A DNA stretch of 64,000 nucleotides from Allolucifera butyrica (GTDB lineage Bacteria; Bacillota; Negativicutes; Sporomusales; UPPP01): the NCBI RefSeq assembly GCF_900476375.1, contig NZ_UPPP01000133.1, forward strand, positions 62,001-126,000, in the 5' to 3' direction. This document shows positions 16,143-26,619 of this stretch, one piece after another. The notes beneath the pieces were generated by a model, which saw only the letters and a list, made by a program, of their open reading frames with translations, made no database searches and had not been told where the DNA came from. Positions within the stretch are counted from its first letter, which is position 1, and every line of letters starts with the position of its first letter. The position numbers and the translations under genes are program-made.

Positions 16143-17111
16143 TTATTGCCAGTCTTTTACACCGAATTTATCCACATTGTCCGCGTTAATCAATTCTGTT
16201 TTTACCGGAACATATTTTTCATATTTCTCGTTTTTAAGAATTTGCATGGCAATCTTATACGATTCCTTGCCGATATTAATCGGTGATTGGGCGCCGGTTG
16301 CAGTCATATCGCCGTCTTTAATCGCGGCTTTCGCTTCCGGGGCGCCGTCGACGCCATATACCAGGATTCCTTTCTTATTAGCCGTCTTAAGAGCGGCTAT
16401 AATTCCCAGGGCCGTCGGATCATTCCCGCCCATGAAAGCCTTAACATCGGGATGGGCCTGCAGAATCGCCTCGGCAATCGGCATGGAAACCTCCAGTTGT
16501 CCTTTGCCGTCCTGCTGGGCGACAACCGTAAACTTGTCCTTCTTGTCGCCAAGCCCCGCCATAAAGCCGTCAATCCGGTCAATTACCGACTTCATCGTCG
16601 GCGAATCAATGATCGCAATCTTGCCGCCGTCGGGCATTCTCTTAGCCAAATCTTCGCCGCAAACCTTACCGGCATTAAAGTTATCGGATGCTACAATCGA
16701 GTTTACCAGGTCCTTGTCAAATACCTGGGCATCAAAGTTTACCACGGGAATTCCCGCTTTTTGGGCCGCGTCCAGGGCCGGCTTGATTCCTTTCCAGTCC
16801 ACGGGATTTAAGAAAATCAGGTCCACCTTTTGCGCGATCATATCCTCTACCTGGGCAATCTGTTTCTGCGTATCAAGCTGCGGGTCCAGGGTAACCAGGG
16901 TACCGCCGTTTTTCTCCACTTCATCGCGAATCGATTTTTCCAGCGTAATAAAGAAAGGATTATTCATGGTCATGCAGGTATAGCCGAATTTCAGTTTTTT
17001 AGCTGCCCCATCCGGTTTGGCGGCGGTGTCGCTCGGCTTGGAACCGGCACAGCCTGCAAGCAAACTCACGCTCAACAACACAACAAACAGAATCGATACA
17101 ATCTTTTTCAT
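16143..17111 (-). CDS. Sugar-binding lipoprotein of RbsB family
   Basis: 322 aa periplasmic binding protein. Lipoprotein signal MKKIVSILFV...LLAGC with the cysteine at about 21, then two lobes typical of periplasmic binding protein type 1 (FFITLEKSIRDEVEKNGG, GIPVVNFDAQV, AFMGGNDPTALG, VYGVDGAPEA). GGGGGAG lies four to five bases before the ATG. Cognate receptor for the ATPase and permease genes that follow. Confidence 0.94.
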   Translation of the reverse strand: MKKIVSILFVVLLSVSLLAGCAGSKPSDTAAKPDGAAKKLKFGYTCMTMNNPFFITLEKSIRDEVEKNGGTLVTLDPQLDTQKQIAQVEDMIAQKVDLIFLNPVDWKGIKPALDAAQKAGIPVVNFDAQVFDKDLVNSIVASDNFNAGKVCGEDLAKRMPDGGKIAIIDSPTMKSVIDRIDGFMAGLGDKKDKFTVVAQQDGKGQLEVSMPIAEAILQAHPDVKAFMGGNDPTALGIIAALKTANKKGILVYGVDGAPEAKAAIKDGDMTATGAQSPINIGKESYKIAMQILKNEKYEKYVPVKTELINADNVDKFGVKDWQ

Positions 17112-17360
17112 ACAACTCCCCCCATCTACTCGTTTTGACGACTCACTACCGTTCCGGCCTGCAGTTTTCCCGGGAACCCCCGCTCACACCTCCCGTCAAC
17201 CTAAACCCGGTTTGCCGCCGGAAGATTACAAACCCATTATAAAATTGCAGTGAAGTAAAATCATATGTATTTTGTCACAATATTCGGTTATATTTGTCAC
17301 CGGCCAATGACATATATAATTGAATATTATGACTATTGCTTTAACCTAGAATAAGTCGTC
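17112..17360. other. Intergenic stretch before sugar-binding lipoprotein gene
   Basis: About 250 bp between the membrane-anchored binding protein gene and the lipoprotein gene, both minus strand. It is AT-rich in the part near 17240-17350 and could hold a separate promoter for the transporter. No hairpin with a T-run and no gene were found. Confidence 0.3.
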
Positions 17361-18704
17361 TCAATTATTTTTCAGAAACGCATTGATTTCCTTATTAAGG
17401 TCTTCCATGGCCTTTTTCGGGTCTTTTTCCATGCTGACGGCCTGAAAAATTTCTTTATCCGCCATAGCGATGGCCGCCTCATATTTTTGGAATTTGGGCG
17501 TAACAATCGACTGCTCTATAACCTCGCTCAGCAGAGATTTATTAATAAACGTTTCTTCCGGACTGACGGCGGAAAACACGCGCTCGCCAAATTCCGACTC
17601 TGTAATATACCGCAAAACGGGGATGCCGTAAGAATACTTGAGAACATTGGTCTGGGTCCTTTCTTTATATACTAAAAATTTCAGGAATTCCCAGGCTTCC
17701 TTCGGATGTTTGGTCCGGGAGCTGATTCCCATCAGCAGGCTGTGCAATTCGGAAACATTGTTTCCCCGGGGTCCTTTCGGCAATTTTATACATTCCCATT
17801 CAAACTGGCCATATTTTTTTATCCGGTACGGATATGGCTTATAGGCTTTGTAGGTTGAGAAAAGAAACGGCCGGAAAGCGACTCTGCCGGCGTCAAAATC
17901 ACTGGCCGTAACTCTCGCATTCCGGTTTAATTGATTTAATTTCATGATAAATTCCAGTGCTTCCACCACGCCGGGGCTGTCAAAGTAGGCGGCGCTGCCG
18001 TCCGCTTTAAACAGCTTTTGCCCGTTGGTATACACGGCATCCTTCCATTCAAAGCCGAAGGTGCCGAATTGGTCAATTTGACCGTCGCCGTCCGTATCCT
18101 TCGTCACCTTTTCACAAATCCGGTAAAAATCATCCCAGGTCCAATTGCCGTTTGGCATCTTGATTCCTTCCCGGTTAAGAAGCGTCTTGTTGACAAACAT
18201 CAAAACAGGCGACACTTCGCTCGGCAGAGCATACTGGCGTCCTTGAAACTGCCCCGATTTAACGGCATTTACATACATTTTGCTTTTATCAAACTCCGGG
18301 TCTCTCCCAATCATTTCATCCAGATCCTTTAAAATCCCGATTGAAACAAAGGTATTAAAATCGTTGGGCAGAATGCAAAAAACGTCCGGCTCCCCGCCGC
18401 GAATAATCTGCTGGGATACCCATTCCGAATAGTTCCGTTTTAAGATGCCGCTGCTGTATTTGACTTTAACCCCCGGGTGCTGTTTTTCAAATTCGGCAAT
18501 GGCCTCGTCATAGAACGTATCGCTGTTCTGGATCGGAACATCCCAGTAGCTGCCGGCAAAAATCCCCAGTTCCAGAACCACCGGCCGGTTTACGAACTGA
18601 TATCCCTTAAACGCCGCCAGGATCAAAAACAGGATACAAAGCGAACCGACGGGCACCAGCATAGTCCTTGTATTTTTCCATACCTCGCCGTTCACTTTAG
18701 TCAC
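17361..18704 (-). CDS. Membrane-anchored family 1 solute-binding protein
   Basis: 447 aa. A non-cleaved-looking N-terminal helix (MLVPVGSLCILFLILAAF) without a lipobox Cys anchors an extracytoplasmic type 2 binding-protein fold (FEKQHPGVKVKYSSG, ALPSEVSPVLMFVNKTLL, GNWTWDDFYRICEKVTKDTDGDGQID). Usually such proteins serve MalF/MalG-type carbohydrate importers, but no such permeases are here. Its gene overlaps the response regulator gene by 8 bp (GTG start), so it may act as the sugar receptor of the two-component system. That role is inferred. Confidence 0.85.
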   Translation of the reverse strand: MTKVNGEVWKNTRTMLVPVGSLCILFLILAAFKGYQFVNRPVVLELGIFAGSYWDVPIQNSDTFYDEAIAEFEKQHPGVKVKYSSGILKRNYSEWVSQQIIRGGEPDVFCILPNDFNTFVSIGILKDLDEMIGRDPEFDKSKMYVNAVKSGQFQGRQYALPSEVSPVLMFVNKTLLNREGIKMPNGNWTWDDFYRICEKVTKDTDGDGQIDQFGTFGFEWKDAVYTNGQKLFKADGSAAYFDSPGVVEALEFIMKLNQLNRNARVTASDFDAGRVAFRPFLFSTYKAYKPYPYRIKKYGQFEWECIKLPKGPRGNNVSELHSLLMGISSRTKHPKEAWEFLKFLVYKERTQTNVLKYSYGIPVLRYITESEFGERVFSAVSPEETFINKSLLSEVIEQSIVTPKFQKYEAAIAMADKEIFQAVSMEKDPKKAMEDLNKEINAFLKNN

Positions 18705-19368
18705 CGACTTTCTTAATGGTTAAGCCCGACTGCACGGCATAGATGGCAATCTGGGTCCGGTCTCTCAAATTCAGCTTGCTCAGAATGTTGCTGATATAAT
18801 TCCGGATGGTCCCTTCGCTGAATCTCAGTTTTTCCGTTATTTCCTTATTGGACATTCCCATCCCGATAAACTGAATAATTTTCAATTCATTTTTGCTTAA
18901 ATCCTCCATGGCATTTTTGGTCACATTCACAATATAGTCGGCGTTCGCCATTTGCGAAAAAAACTTAAAGACCTTTACGGCGATATTGGGATTAATTAAA
19001 GCGCCTCCGCCGTGGACGATTCGAATGGCTTCCACCAGTTCCTTTACGGAAATTCCCTTTAAAAGATACCCGCTGGCGCCATTTTTCAGGGCATTGAACA
19101 CATATTCATCGTCATCAAAGGTGGTAAGTACAATAATCTTAATTTGCGGCCAAGCATCCTTAATCATCTCAATGCATTGTACCCCGTCCATTTCCGGCAT
19201 GCGTATATCCATCAAGATTACGTCGGGCAGGACTTTCTTTACCAGCTTCAGCACCTCTTTGCCGTTCTCCGCCGAACCGACAATATCGATGCCCGGTTTG
19301 TTGCTCAGCATAATTTCGAGACTCTGTCTGATAATCTCTTGATCCTCGGCAATCAACAGCTTAATCAT
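18697..19368 (-). CDS. NarL/LuxR-family response regulator
   Basis: 223 aa. Receiver domain with acidic pair ED (9-10), phospho-acceptor Asp in VILMDIRMPEMDGV, conserved Thr and Lys (VLTTF, LLKG), then a LuxR-type HTH (LSKNELKIIQFIGMGMSNKEITEKL). GGGAGG precedes the ATG. Directly follows its kinase and overlaps the binding-protein gene. It probably controls the sugar operon and the divergent isomerase through the repeats at 20743-20813. Confidence 0.93.
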   Translation of the reverse strand: MIKLLIAEDQEIIRQSLEIMLSNKPGIDIVGSAENGKEVLKLVKKVLPDVILMDIRMPEMDGVQCIEMIKDAWPQIKIIVLTTFDDDEYVFNALKNGASGYLLKGISVKELVEAIRIVHGGGALINPNIAVKVFKFFSQMANADYIVNVTKNAMEDLSKNELKIIQFIGMGMSNKEITEKLRFSEGTIRNYISNILSKLNLRDRTQIAIYAVQSGLTIKKVGD

Positions 19369-19372
19369 TCCA

Positions 19373-20689
19373 CTACCTCCCTCTTACCGGCAATCGGGCC
19401 TGCATGGTAAAACCGGCGCCGCTTTGGCTAAAAAACCCGGCGGTTCCATTCAGCATCTCCACCATTTCCCTAAGATGAGTCAGTCCAAATCCCTCCTCAA
19501 AGACCGCGCAGCCCACCCCATCATCCTGAATTTCAATTTTTACGGCATTGGGTTCAAACCGGAAATGAATCGTAATTTCCTTTGCCTTGCCGTGCCGCAC
19601 GGCATTGGTAATTCCCTCCTGAATAAACCGGTAGGCCGTTTCCTCCTCATCAACCCAAAGCTTTCTGACTTCTCCTTCAACCCGGAAATTCACCTTGGTT
19701 CGGGTACATTCCGTAATGTCATCGGCCAGTTTCTGCAGGGACGAAATCAGCGATAACCGTTCCGTCGCGTCCGGGCGTAAGGCGCTCACCGATTTCCGGA
19801 TCTCCAGCAGCCCTTTCTTCGCCAGTTCCGCTATTTTCTGAATCTGGCTCTTCGTTTTCTCAAGGTCCCGGTCGATAATTTCGCTGCACGCCTCCAGTCC
19901 CGTGGCAATCCCGGTGAGAGTATGTCCTATGGTGTCATGAATCTCTCTGGCCAGACGGTTTCTTTCCCTGGTTTTGGCCATAGCCTCTACCTTGCGGCTG
20001 TATTCCTGCAGCTGGATATTGGCAATCTTTGATTCCTCGGCCGTTTGATAAAGCTTGTCATATAACTCCTTAATTTTCATTTTCTCATTCACCTGATTTT
20101 GAATCACGATCATCATAAACAGAATAAACAGCACTTCATTGAGGGAGATCAAAACATTGCGAATTCCAAAGATATACAGACGCTGGGCCGATGTGTAATA
20201 CTGTATATAATCATTTAGGGAAAACAAATTTAACTTTATCGAAAAAATATCATAATCAAACAGGATATAAACCAGCACCGATAAAATAACCAGCAGATAT
20301 TTTTTCCGGTCCCGGTCTATATAGACGATAATATTGGCGATGGAAAGCAGGATAACTCCCTTGTAGCTCATGTTCAGGCAATACATGATGGCAATGCAGA
20401 ATAGGATATCGGCAATAGAAAACAAATAAAGTACCGGCTTGCTATGCCCCCAAAACCGCTCCCGGAAAATAACCGTCAAAATCAACAGGGCCAGCAGCGA
20501 TAAAGAGAATGCAGGGACTTTCCAGGGAGCAATGGGCGTAAACTTTATCTTTTCCAGAAAGTCCCGGGCCATATAATGATCGCAAATCCGTTCCGTCGCT
20601 TCATAAATAATCGATGACATAAATAAAATGATTACGATATTCAATAAAAGCATCAGCATTCTTATTAAATACAGATTTTTCTGATTCAT
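19373..20689 (-). CDS. Sensor histidine kinase, HisKA_3 (NarX/DesK) type
   Basis: 438 aa. Several N-terminal hydrophobic helices (about residues 10-185) without a large extracytoplasmic domain, then a coiled linker, the phospho-acceptor motif RNRLAREIHDTIGHTL with its His, and an HATPase_c domain (ITNAVRHGKA, DDGVG, GFGLTHLREMV). Lack of a big sensory domain fits sensing through a partner such as the anchored binding protein encoded two genes later. GGAGTGG precedes the ATG. Confidence 0.92.
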   Translation of the reverse strand: MNQKNLYLIRMLMLLLNIVIILFMSSIIYEATERICDHYMARDFLEKIKFTPIAPWKVPAFSLSLLALLILTVIFRERFWGHSKPVLYLFSIADILFCIAIMYCLNMSYKGVILLSIANIIVYIDRDRKKYLLVILSVLVYILFDYDIFSIKLNLFSLNDYIQYYTSAQRLYIFGIRNVLISLNEVLFILFMMIVIQNQVNEKMKIKELYDKLYQTAEESKIANIQLQEYSRKVEAMAKTRERNRLAREIHDTIGHTLTGIATGLEACSEIIDRDLEKTKSQIQKIAELAKKGLLEIRKSVSALRPDATERLSLISSLQKLADDITECTRTKVNFRVEGEVRKLWVDEEETAYRFIQEGITNAVRHGKAKEITIHFRFEPNAVKIEIQDDGVGCAVFEEGFGLTHLREMVEMLNGTAGFFSQSGAGFTMQARLPVRGR

Positions 20690-20742
20690 GGCACCACTCC
20701 TGCCCAGTCCGGTTTTTAAACAGGAAATATTTTACATTTATA

Positions 20743-21494
<752 letters not shown>

Positions 21495-21523
21495 CCCATC
21501 TGTTTTCCGGCGAAACTTCCTAA

Positions 21524-23365
21524 TTAGGTTTCAGTGCTTGCGCCAAGGAACTGGTTGAAAAACATGCGGTAATAAATTCCCCGCCGGTTGATCAGCCCGT
21601 CATGGTTGCCTTTTTCCACGATTTCGCCGTGGTCGATGACCGCAATCTCCGTCGCATTGCGGATGGTATTCAGACGGTGGGCGATGATAAAGCTGGTCCG
21701 CCCGTTCATAATATTGAACAGTGCGTCCTGGATGCTAAGCTCCGTACGGGTATCGATGCTGCTGGTCGCCTCGTCTAAGATCAGGATGGAAGGCTTTGCC
21801 AGGATAATCCGGGCAATTGCCAATAGCTGCCTTTGCCCCTGGCTCAAATTGCCGCCGTTTTCCGCCAGCAGCGAATCATATTGCCGCGGCAGCCGGCGGA
21901 TAAACGCATCGGCGTTTGCCAGGACGGCAACGGCAACCATATCCCCGTCGCTGGCCCGAGGATTGCCGTATTTTATATTTTCCCGGATTGTGCCGGCAAA
22001 CAGGTACGTATCCTGCAAGACAATGCCAAAACAGCGGCGCAGGCTATCCCGGCTATATTCCCGGATATCCCGGCCGTCAATCAGAATCCGGCCGCCCGTT
22101 ACATCATAAAACCGGGTAAGCAGGTTAACAATCGTGGTTTTCCCCGCTCCCGTGGGGCCTACCAGGGCCATGCTGGCGCCCGCCGGGGCGGTAAAACTGA
22201 TATTTTTCAAAACGGGAACATCAGGCCGGTATCCAAAGGAAACATTTTCAAACACCACCTGACCCTGCGGATTTTCCAGGATAGCGGCATCCGGCAAATC
22301 GGCAGGTTCTTCCGGTTCGTCAAGGACCTCAAACACCCGCTCGGCCCCGGCGACACCGGACTGCAGAGTATTGAAAATATTCGCCAGGTCGTTTAACGGC
22401 CGGACAAACTGGCGGGAATAACTCAGAAAGCTGGCGATCACGCCGACCGTAATCAGTCCTTTTAGCGCCAGTATGCCGCCAACCGACGCCACCGCGACAA
22501 AGCCGATATTATTAATCACATTCATGAGCGGCATGAGAAAGCCCGACCAGATTTGAGCCTTTAGACCGATCTGGTACAAATCCCGGTTAACTCCCTCAAA
22601 TTCCGCAATCACTTTATGCTCATAATTAAAGGCTTTAATCACCGGAATACCGGAAATCGTTTCTTCCACATAGCCGTTTAACCGGCCCAGCCGGTTCTGC
22701 TGTTCTTTAAACAAAACACTGGTTTGGCGGGAAATTATCCGTGTCAGTAAAATGACCAGCGGCACCGTGATGAGACTGGCCAGCGTAAGCAGCGGACTCA
22801 GGACAATCATCATAGCCAGGGACCCGGTAATGACAATGGTACCGGACATAAGCTGGGCGGCTGACTGGGAGATAGTATTACTTACATTATCAATATCATT
22901 CGTCAACCGGCTCATTAATTCGCCGTGGGGACGGGTATCGAAAAACGCCAGGGGAAGTTTCTGCAGCTTAGCGAACAACGACCGCCGCAAACCCAGCACA
23001 ACCCGCTGGCCAAGCCCTGCCATAAGCCAGCCCTGCAAAAAGGTAAGCAGCGCATCTGTAATATACACCGCCGCCAGCAAGACCAGCAGCCGCCCCAGGA
23101 CAGCAAAGTCGGCGGTCTTCCCCACCGGCGGCATGGCGTCAATAGAAACGCCGATTAAATAAGGTCCGGCGAGAGTTACGGCCGAATCGGCCAAAATAAG
23201 GCCGAAAATAACGGCAAGCATCTTTCGTTCCTTACCCAGATAAAGCCACAATCTGGCCAGCGTTTTTTTTAAATCGCGGGGTTTAACGACCGGACCGCCG
23301 CGGTTTCTGCCGCCGAACCCTCCCCTAAGCCGCAGGGGATTGCCATTTTCTTTTTGCTCCGCCAT
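21524..23365 (-). CDS. ABC exporter half-transporter (subunit 2)
   Basis: 613 aa with six transmembrane helices then an ATPase domain: Walker A GPTGAGKTT, Q-loop VLQDTYLFAGTIRENI, signature LSQGQRQLLAIAR, Walker B ILILDEATSSID. Signature and Walker B look canonical. Gly/Arg-rich cytoplasmic N-terminus. Starts one base after its partner's stop (AGGGAG site inside the previous gene), so the two form a heterodimeric exporter of the LmrCD/BmrCD kind. Substrate unknown, perhaps drugs or lipids. Confidence 0.93.
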   Translation of the reverse strand: MAEQKENGNPLRLRGGFGGRNRGGPVVKPRDLKKTLARLWLYLGKERKMLAVIFGLILADSAVTLAGPYLIGVSIDAMPPVGKTADFAVLGRLLVLLAAVYITDALLTFLQGWLMAGLGQRVVLGLRRSLFAKLQKLPLAFFDTRPHGELMSRLTNDIDNVSNTISQSAAQLMSGTIVITGSLAMMIVLSPLLTLASLITVPLVILLTRIISRQTSVLFKEQQNRLGRLNGYVEETISGIPVIKAFNYEHKVIAEFEGVNRDLYQIGLKAQIWSGFLMPLMNVINNIGFVAVASVGGILALKGLITVGVIASFLSYSRQFVRPLNDLANIFNTLQSGVAGAERVFEVLDEPEEPADLPDAAILENPQGQVVFENVSFGYRPDVPVLKNISFTAPAGASMALVGPTGAGKTTIVNLLTRFYDVTGGRILIDGRDIREYSRDSLRRCFGIVLQDTYLFAGTIRENIKYGNPRASDGDMVAVAVLANADAFIRRLPRQYDSLLAENGGNLSQGQRQLLAIARIILAKPSILILDEATSSIDTRTELSIQDALFNIMNGRTSFIIAHRLNTIRNATEIAVIDHGEIVEKGNHDGLINRRGIYYRMFFNQFLGASTET

Positions 23366-23366
23366 A

Positions 23367-25094
23367 TTATTCGATCTCCCTGCCCAGCTGTGATTGAAAG
23401 ATTGCCCGGTAGACCCCGCAATCTTTCATTAGCGCCTCATGGTTGCCGCAGCCAACGATTTCCCCCTTGTCCAGGACAACAATCTTATCGGCATTGATTA
23501 CCGACGTAATCCGCTGGGTAACAAGGAGGCAGGTAAGCCGGGACGCATATTTTTTTAAAGCTTCCCGAATCCTGGCCTCCGTGACGGCATCCACGGCGCT
23601 GGTACAATCATCGAGAATCAAAATGTCCGGCTTTCTCACCAGCGCCCGGGCAATAGCGACCCGCTGCTTCTGGCCACCCGATAAATTGACGCCGCCCTGC
23701 TCCAGCTTGGTTTGATACCCTGCGGGAAGTGACAAAATAAAGGCATGGGCCTCGGCCATCCGGGCTGCCGCTTCCACTTCCGTCCGGGTGGCATCCTCTT
23801 TGCCCCAGCGAATATTGTCGGCGACAGTGCCGGTAAACAGTACCGTCTTTTGCGGTACCACGGCGATTTTTTTCCGCAGAATCTGCGGCTGTAACCGGGA
23901 AACCTCCACCCCGCCCACCTTGATAACGCCGGAAGTTGCCTCATAAAAGCGAGGGATCAAATTTACCAGACTGCTTTTACCGGAGCCGGTGGAACCAATA
24001 ATCCCCACTGTTTCCCCGGGCAGGCAAGTTAGATTGATATTTTTGAGAATGCGCTCTCCCCCGGTCCCGTCATAGGCCAAACACACATTTTCAAAATCCA
24101 CTCTTCCTTTTTGCCCGTCGGGAATTTTTGCCGATTCCTCCCAGGTCACCGGATTTTCCTGCCGGAATACTTCCAAAATCCGTCCGGCCGAGGCCCTGGC
24201 CCGCACCAGCATATTAAAGACCATAAAGATGATCATCAGGGAAAACAAAATTTGTGTCATATAATTAATAAAGGCAATAATATGTCCCACCTGCAGCCGG
24301 CCCTGACTGACCCATAGCCCTCCCAGCCAAAGCACAACTACAATACCGGAATTAACGGTCAGGGAAATTCCGGGACTAAAGGCGGACATGACCCGCATGG
24401 CCGCAGTAGAATGAATCTGCAGCATTTCATTGGCCGCATTGAATTTCACTGTCTCATAATCAAACCGGTTAAAAGCCTTGACGACCCGGACGCCAGCTAA
24501 ATATTCGCGCATAACGCCGTTGACCTTATCCAGAGCGGTTTGGACTTTGACAAAAAACGGCAAGCCGATTTTCATATTCAATACAATGATGATTGCGATC
24601 AGCGGCACGACCGCCACCAATACCAGCGCCAGCTGCGGATTGAGATACGTGGCCATAATCAGACTCCCCAGGCACAGCAGCGGCGCCTTTAGAGAAATCC
24701 GCATCATCCCGTTTACCAGCAGTTGCACCTGATTCACGTCATTGGTCAGCCGGGTTACCAAAGAGGCCCGGTCCAGGGTGTCAAGATTGCGGAAAGAAAA
24801 GGACTGGATTTTTTTATACAAGTCGAACCGCAGTTCCATCCCAAACCGTTGGGAAACCCGGCTTGATATAACGTTTCTGGCCGAAGCCGCTATGGCTCCC
24901 ACTGCCGTAATGAACAACATCAGACCGCCCAACCGGATTATATAATCCATCTGCCGGGCGGCCACCCCCACGTCGATGATTTTCGCCATAATCGTTGGCT
25001 GCAAAAGGTCGCACAGGGCTTCCAGCGTCACCGACAGAACGCCGGCGCCGATAAGCAGCCGCTGTTTTCTGGCATACCGATAGAAGAACCGCAT
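23367..25094 (-). CDS. ABC exporter half-transporter (subunit 1)
   Basis: 575 aa from an ATG with AAAGGGG eight bases upstream; an ATG at 25127 would add eleven residues but has a poorer site. Six helices plus ATPase: GSTGSGKSSLVN, VPQKTVLFTGTVADNI, LSGGQKQRVAIARAL, ILILDDCTSAVD. The Walker B is followed by Asp (DDC) where Glu is catalytic, marking a degenerate site as in the first subunit of heterodimeric exporters. Confidence 0.93.
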   Translation of the reverse strand: MRFFYRYARKQRLLIGAGVLSVTLEALCDLLQPTIMAKIIDVGVAARQMDYIIRLGGLMLFITAVGAIAASARNVISSRVSQRFGMELRFDLYKKIQSFSFRNLDTLDRASLVTRLTNDVNQVQLLVNGMMRISLKAPLLCLGSLIMATYLNPQLALVLVAVVPLIAIIIVLNMKIGLPFFVKVQTALDKVNGVMREYLAGVRVVKAFNRFDYETVKFNAANEMLQIHSTAAMRVMSAFSPGISLTVNSGIVVVLWLGGLWVSQGRLQVGHIIAFINYMTQILFSLMIIFMVFNMLVRARASAGRILEVFRQENPVTWEESAKIPDGQKGRVDFENVCLAYDGTGGERILKNINLTCLPGETVGIIGSTGSGKSSLVNLIPRFYEATSGVIKVGGVEVSRLQPQILRKKIAVVPQKTVLFTGTVADNIRWGKEDATRTEVEAAARMAEAHAFILSLPAGYQTKLEQGGVNLSGGQKQRVAIARALVRKPDILILDDCTSAVDAVTEARIREALKKYASRLTCLLVTQRITSVINADKIVVLDKGEIVGCGNHEALMKDCGVYRAIFQSQLGREIE

Positions 25095-25185
25095 AATAAT
25101 CCCCTTTGAGAAATTGATGCGCAACATAAACTATTTCAACTTTTCTTCTCCCCTTCCGGGGATATGTCCTTCTTGGGGAAAAAAT

Positions 25186-25229
25186 TTTAGAGGAGCCGCC
25201 CGGACTGACCAAGGCGGCTCCTCTATTAT
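25186..25229 (-). terminator. Hairpin terminator/attenuator in the exporter leader
   Basis: Perfect 12-bp stem AGAGGAGCCGCC/GGCGGCTCCTCT with a 12-base loop, followed on the minus strand by AAAATTTTTT. It lies about 90 bp upstream of the exporter genes and directly after a TATAAT hexamer (about 25230), so it would be at the very start of the leader RNA. It may attenuate exporter expression. Confidence 0.6.
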
Positions 25230-25344
25230 ATGCTTTTTTTCTAATCGGATTGCGCCAATCAAAAATTTACGGGCAAAGGGTCCCCCTTGCCGGTGTTGAA
25301 TATTCTTTATAGACTTGGCCCGCAGGCGCGAAAGGAGCGTTTCC

Positions 25345-25764
25345 ATGATTGACTTAGACCTAACGGATGTAAAAATCCTGCAAATCCTTCAAGAAAACGG
25401 ACGCATGCCCTGGAAAGAGATTGGCGCCGCCGTTCATCTTACCGGCCAGGCTGTGGCGGACCGGGTTCACCGCCTGGAGGACCTGGGAGTCATAAAGGAA
25501 TATAAAGCCATTCTGGATGACAGTTTGCTGGGAATCGAGCAAGTCGCCTTGCTGACCATCTTCCTAAAATCGGGCCGCCATACGGATTTCCGGGCTTTTA
25601 TCCATGGTAAAGCAGAGATATGCGAAGCCCACCGGATTAGCGGCGACGGCTGCTATTGGCTGAAAGCCAAGCTGTCTTCACAGATGCAATTAAACCAATT
25701 GCTGGATGAGATCATTGAATTCGGCAATTACCGTCTCTGCTTGTCCGTAGACCATTTCAAATAA
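25345..25764 (+). CDS. Lrp/AsnC-family transcriptional regulator
   Basis: 139 aa. N-terminal HTH (DVKILQILQENGRMPWKEIGAA... DRVHRLEDLGVIKEYKA) and a C-terminal RAM domain (LLTIFLKSGRHTDFRAF, SGDGCYWLKAKL). AAAGGAG seven bases before the ATG. Divergent from the ABC exporter operon, which it may regulate; the effector is not known. Confidence 0.9.
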   Translation: MIDLDLTDVKILQILQENGRMPWKEIGAAVHLTGQAVADRVHRLEDLGVIKEYKAILDDSLLGIEQVALLTIFLKSGRHTDFRAFIHGKAEICEAHRISGDGCYWLKAKLSSQMQLNQLLDEIIEFGNYRLCLSVDHFK

Positions 25765-25765
25765 A

Positions 25766-26335
25766 CTATAAATAGCCAAAGCTCTCCTGCTTAAGCCGTT
25801 CCAGAAAATCATTCATCTCGGCAAGCCTCACTGCCGCCATTTCTTTCGCCCTGGGCAGGGTCAGTTTATTCAGCACCCCGTCTCTCCTGGCGACAGCCTG
25901 TTTGCAGCACTCTTTCATATCCTTCGGTCCCCTGGCAAATTCCCTGGCAATGCCGATAAAACCGAGAAAATCCAAAAAGTCGGCGTCCCGCAATAAGGCC
26001 GCCTCCATAAACTGGCTGCGGTTGTCCGACCGGTAATCATGGTTCTCAATGGCTTCCAAAATGATCTTTTTGCTGCGGTCAGGCAGCTCCATCCCGGCCA
26101 GCATGGTCTCCGCCACTTGCCGCGACCTGATTTCATGGCCTAACTCTACCCTGTCCGGGTTAAATTGCGGGAAAGCCCCCCAATCATGAAGATACGCCGC
26201 ATACCAAACGGCCTCTGCATCGTAATTCATTCCTTCCCCCAGTAACCTGATTAAATTCAGTACCCGCTGAACGTGCTGATACGACCACTGCCCTCCGTAC
26301 TCGACGGTCAACCTTTTGATTTTCTGCTTATTCAT
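25766..26335 (-). CDS. HD-domain hydrolase
   Basis: 189 aa. HD superfamily residues are visible: H20 region (SYQHVQRVLNL), AAYLHDWGAF (the HD pair) and later ENHDYRS and DADFLDFLG. Such proteins are metal-dependent phosphohydrolases, often acting on nucleotides; the substrate cannot be read here. GGAGGAG before the ATG. Its stop is one base from the end of the Lrp-type gene (convergent). Confidence 0.85.
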   Translation of the reverse strand: MNKQKIKRLTVEYGGQWSYQHVQRVLNLIRLLGEGMNYDAEAVWYAAYLHDWGAFPQFNPDRVELGHEIRSRQVAETMLAGMELPDRSKKIILEAIENHDYRSDNRSQFMEAALLRDADFLDFLGFIGIAREFARGPKDMKECCKQAVARRDGVLNKLTLPRAKEMAAVRLAEMNDFLERLKQESFGYL

Positions 26336-26466
26336 CGCCGGCTCCTCCTCTGGTTAGCTTTAACTTTCTAAAGAAAATTATAAAAGGAACCCGTTTTTTT
26401 CACAAAAAGCCATGCAAGCAGACCGCCGCCGGCAATTTCTCCGTTCAAGAAAAGTCAGGGTTGGGC

Positions 26467-26619
26467 TTGAATTAATCAAATCTTAATCTGTCTAATGATA
26501 CAGCAGAAAAGAAGAAAGTTAATTTCTCGCAGATCTTACAATCAGCGCTAAAAGATCATCTTGATCTATATGGCAGCAAGCCTTTTAAAAAGCAGCCTTA
26601 GCCGGCTGCTTTTTATTTT
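26467..26619 (+). ncRNA. Candidate small RNA with own promoter and terminator
   Basis: TTGAAT (26467-26472), an 18-base spacer and TCTAAT (26491-26496) could be a sigma-70 promoter. A hairpin GATCA-TCT-TGATC follows, and a clear terminator AGCAGCC/GGCTGCT with a T-rich tail ends at 26619. The RNA would be about 115 nt. A tiny basic frame (18 codons from ATG 26495) lacks a ribosome binding site. No family recognised. Confidence 0.35.
26591..26619 (+). terminator. Intrinsic terminator
   Basis: AGCAGCC-TTAGCC-GGCTGCT then TTTTATTTTA on the plus strand. No protein gene lies just before it on this strand, which is the main reason to suspect a small RNA. Confidence 0.7.
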
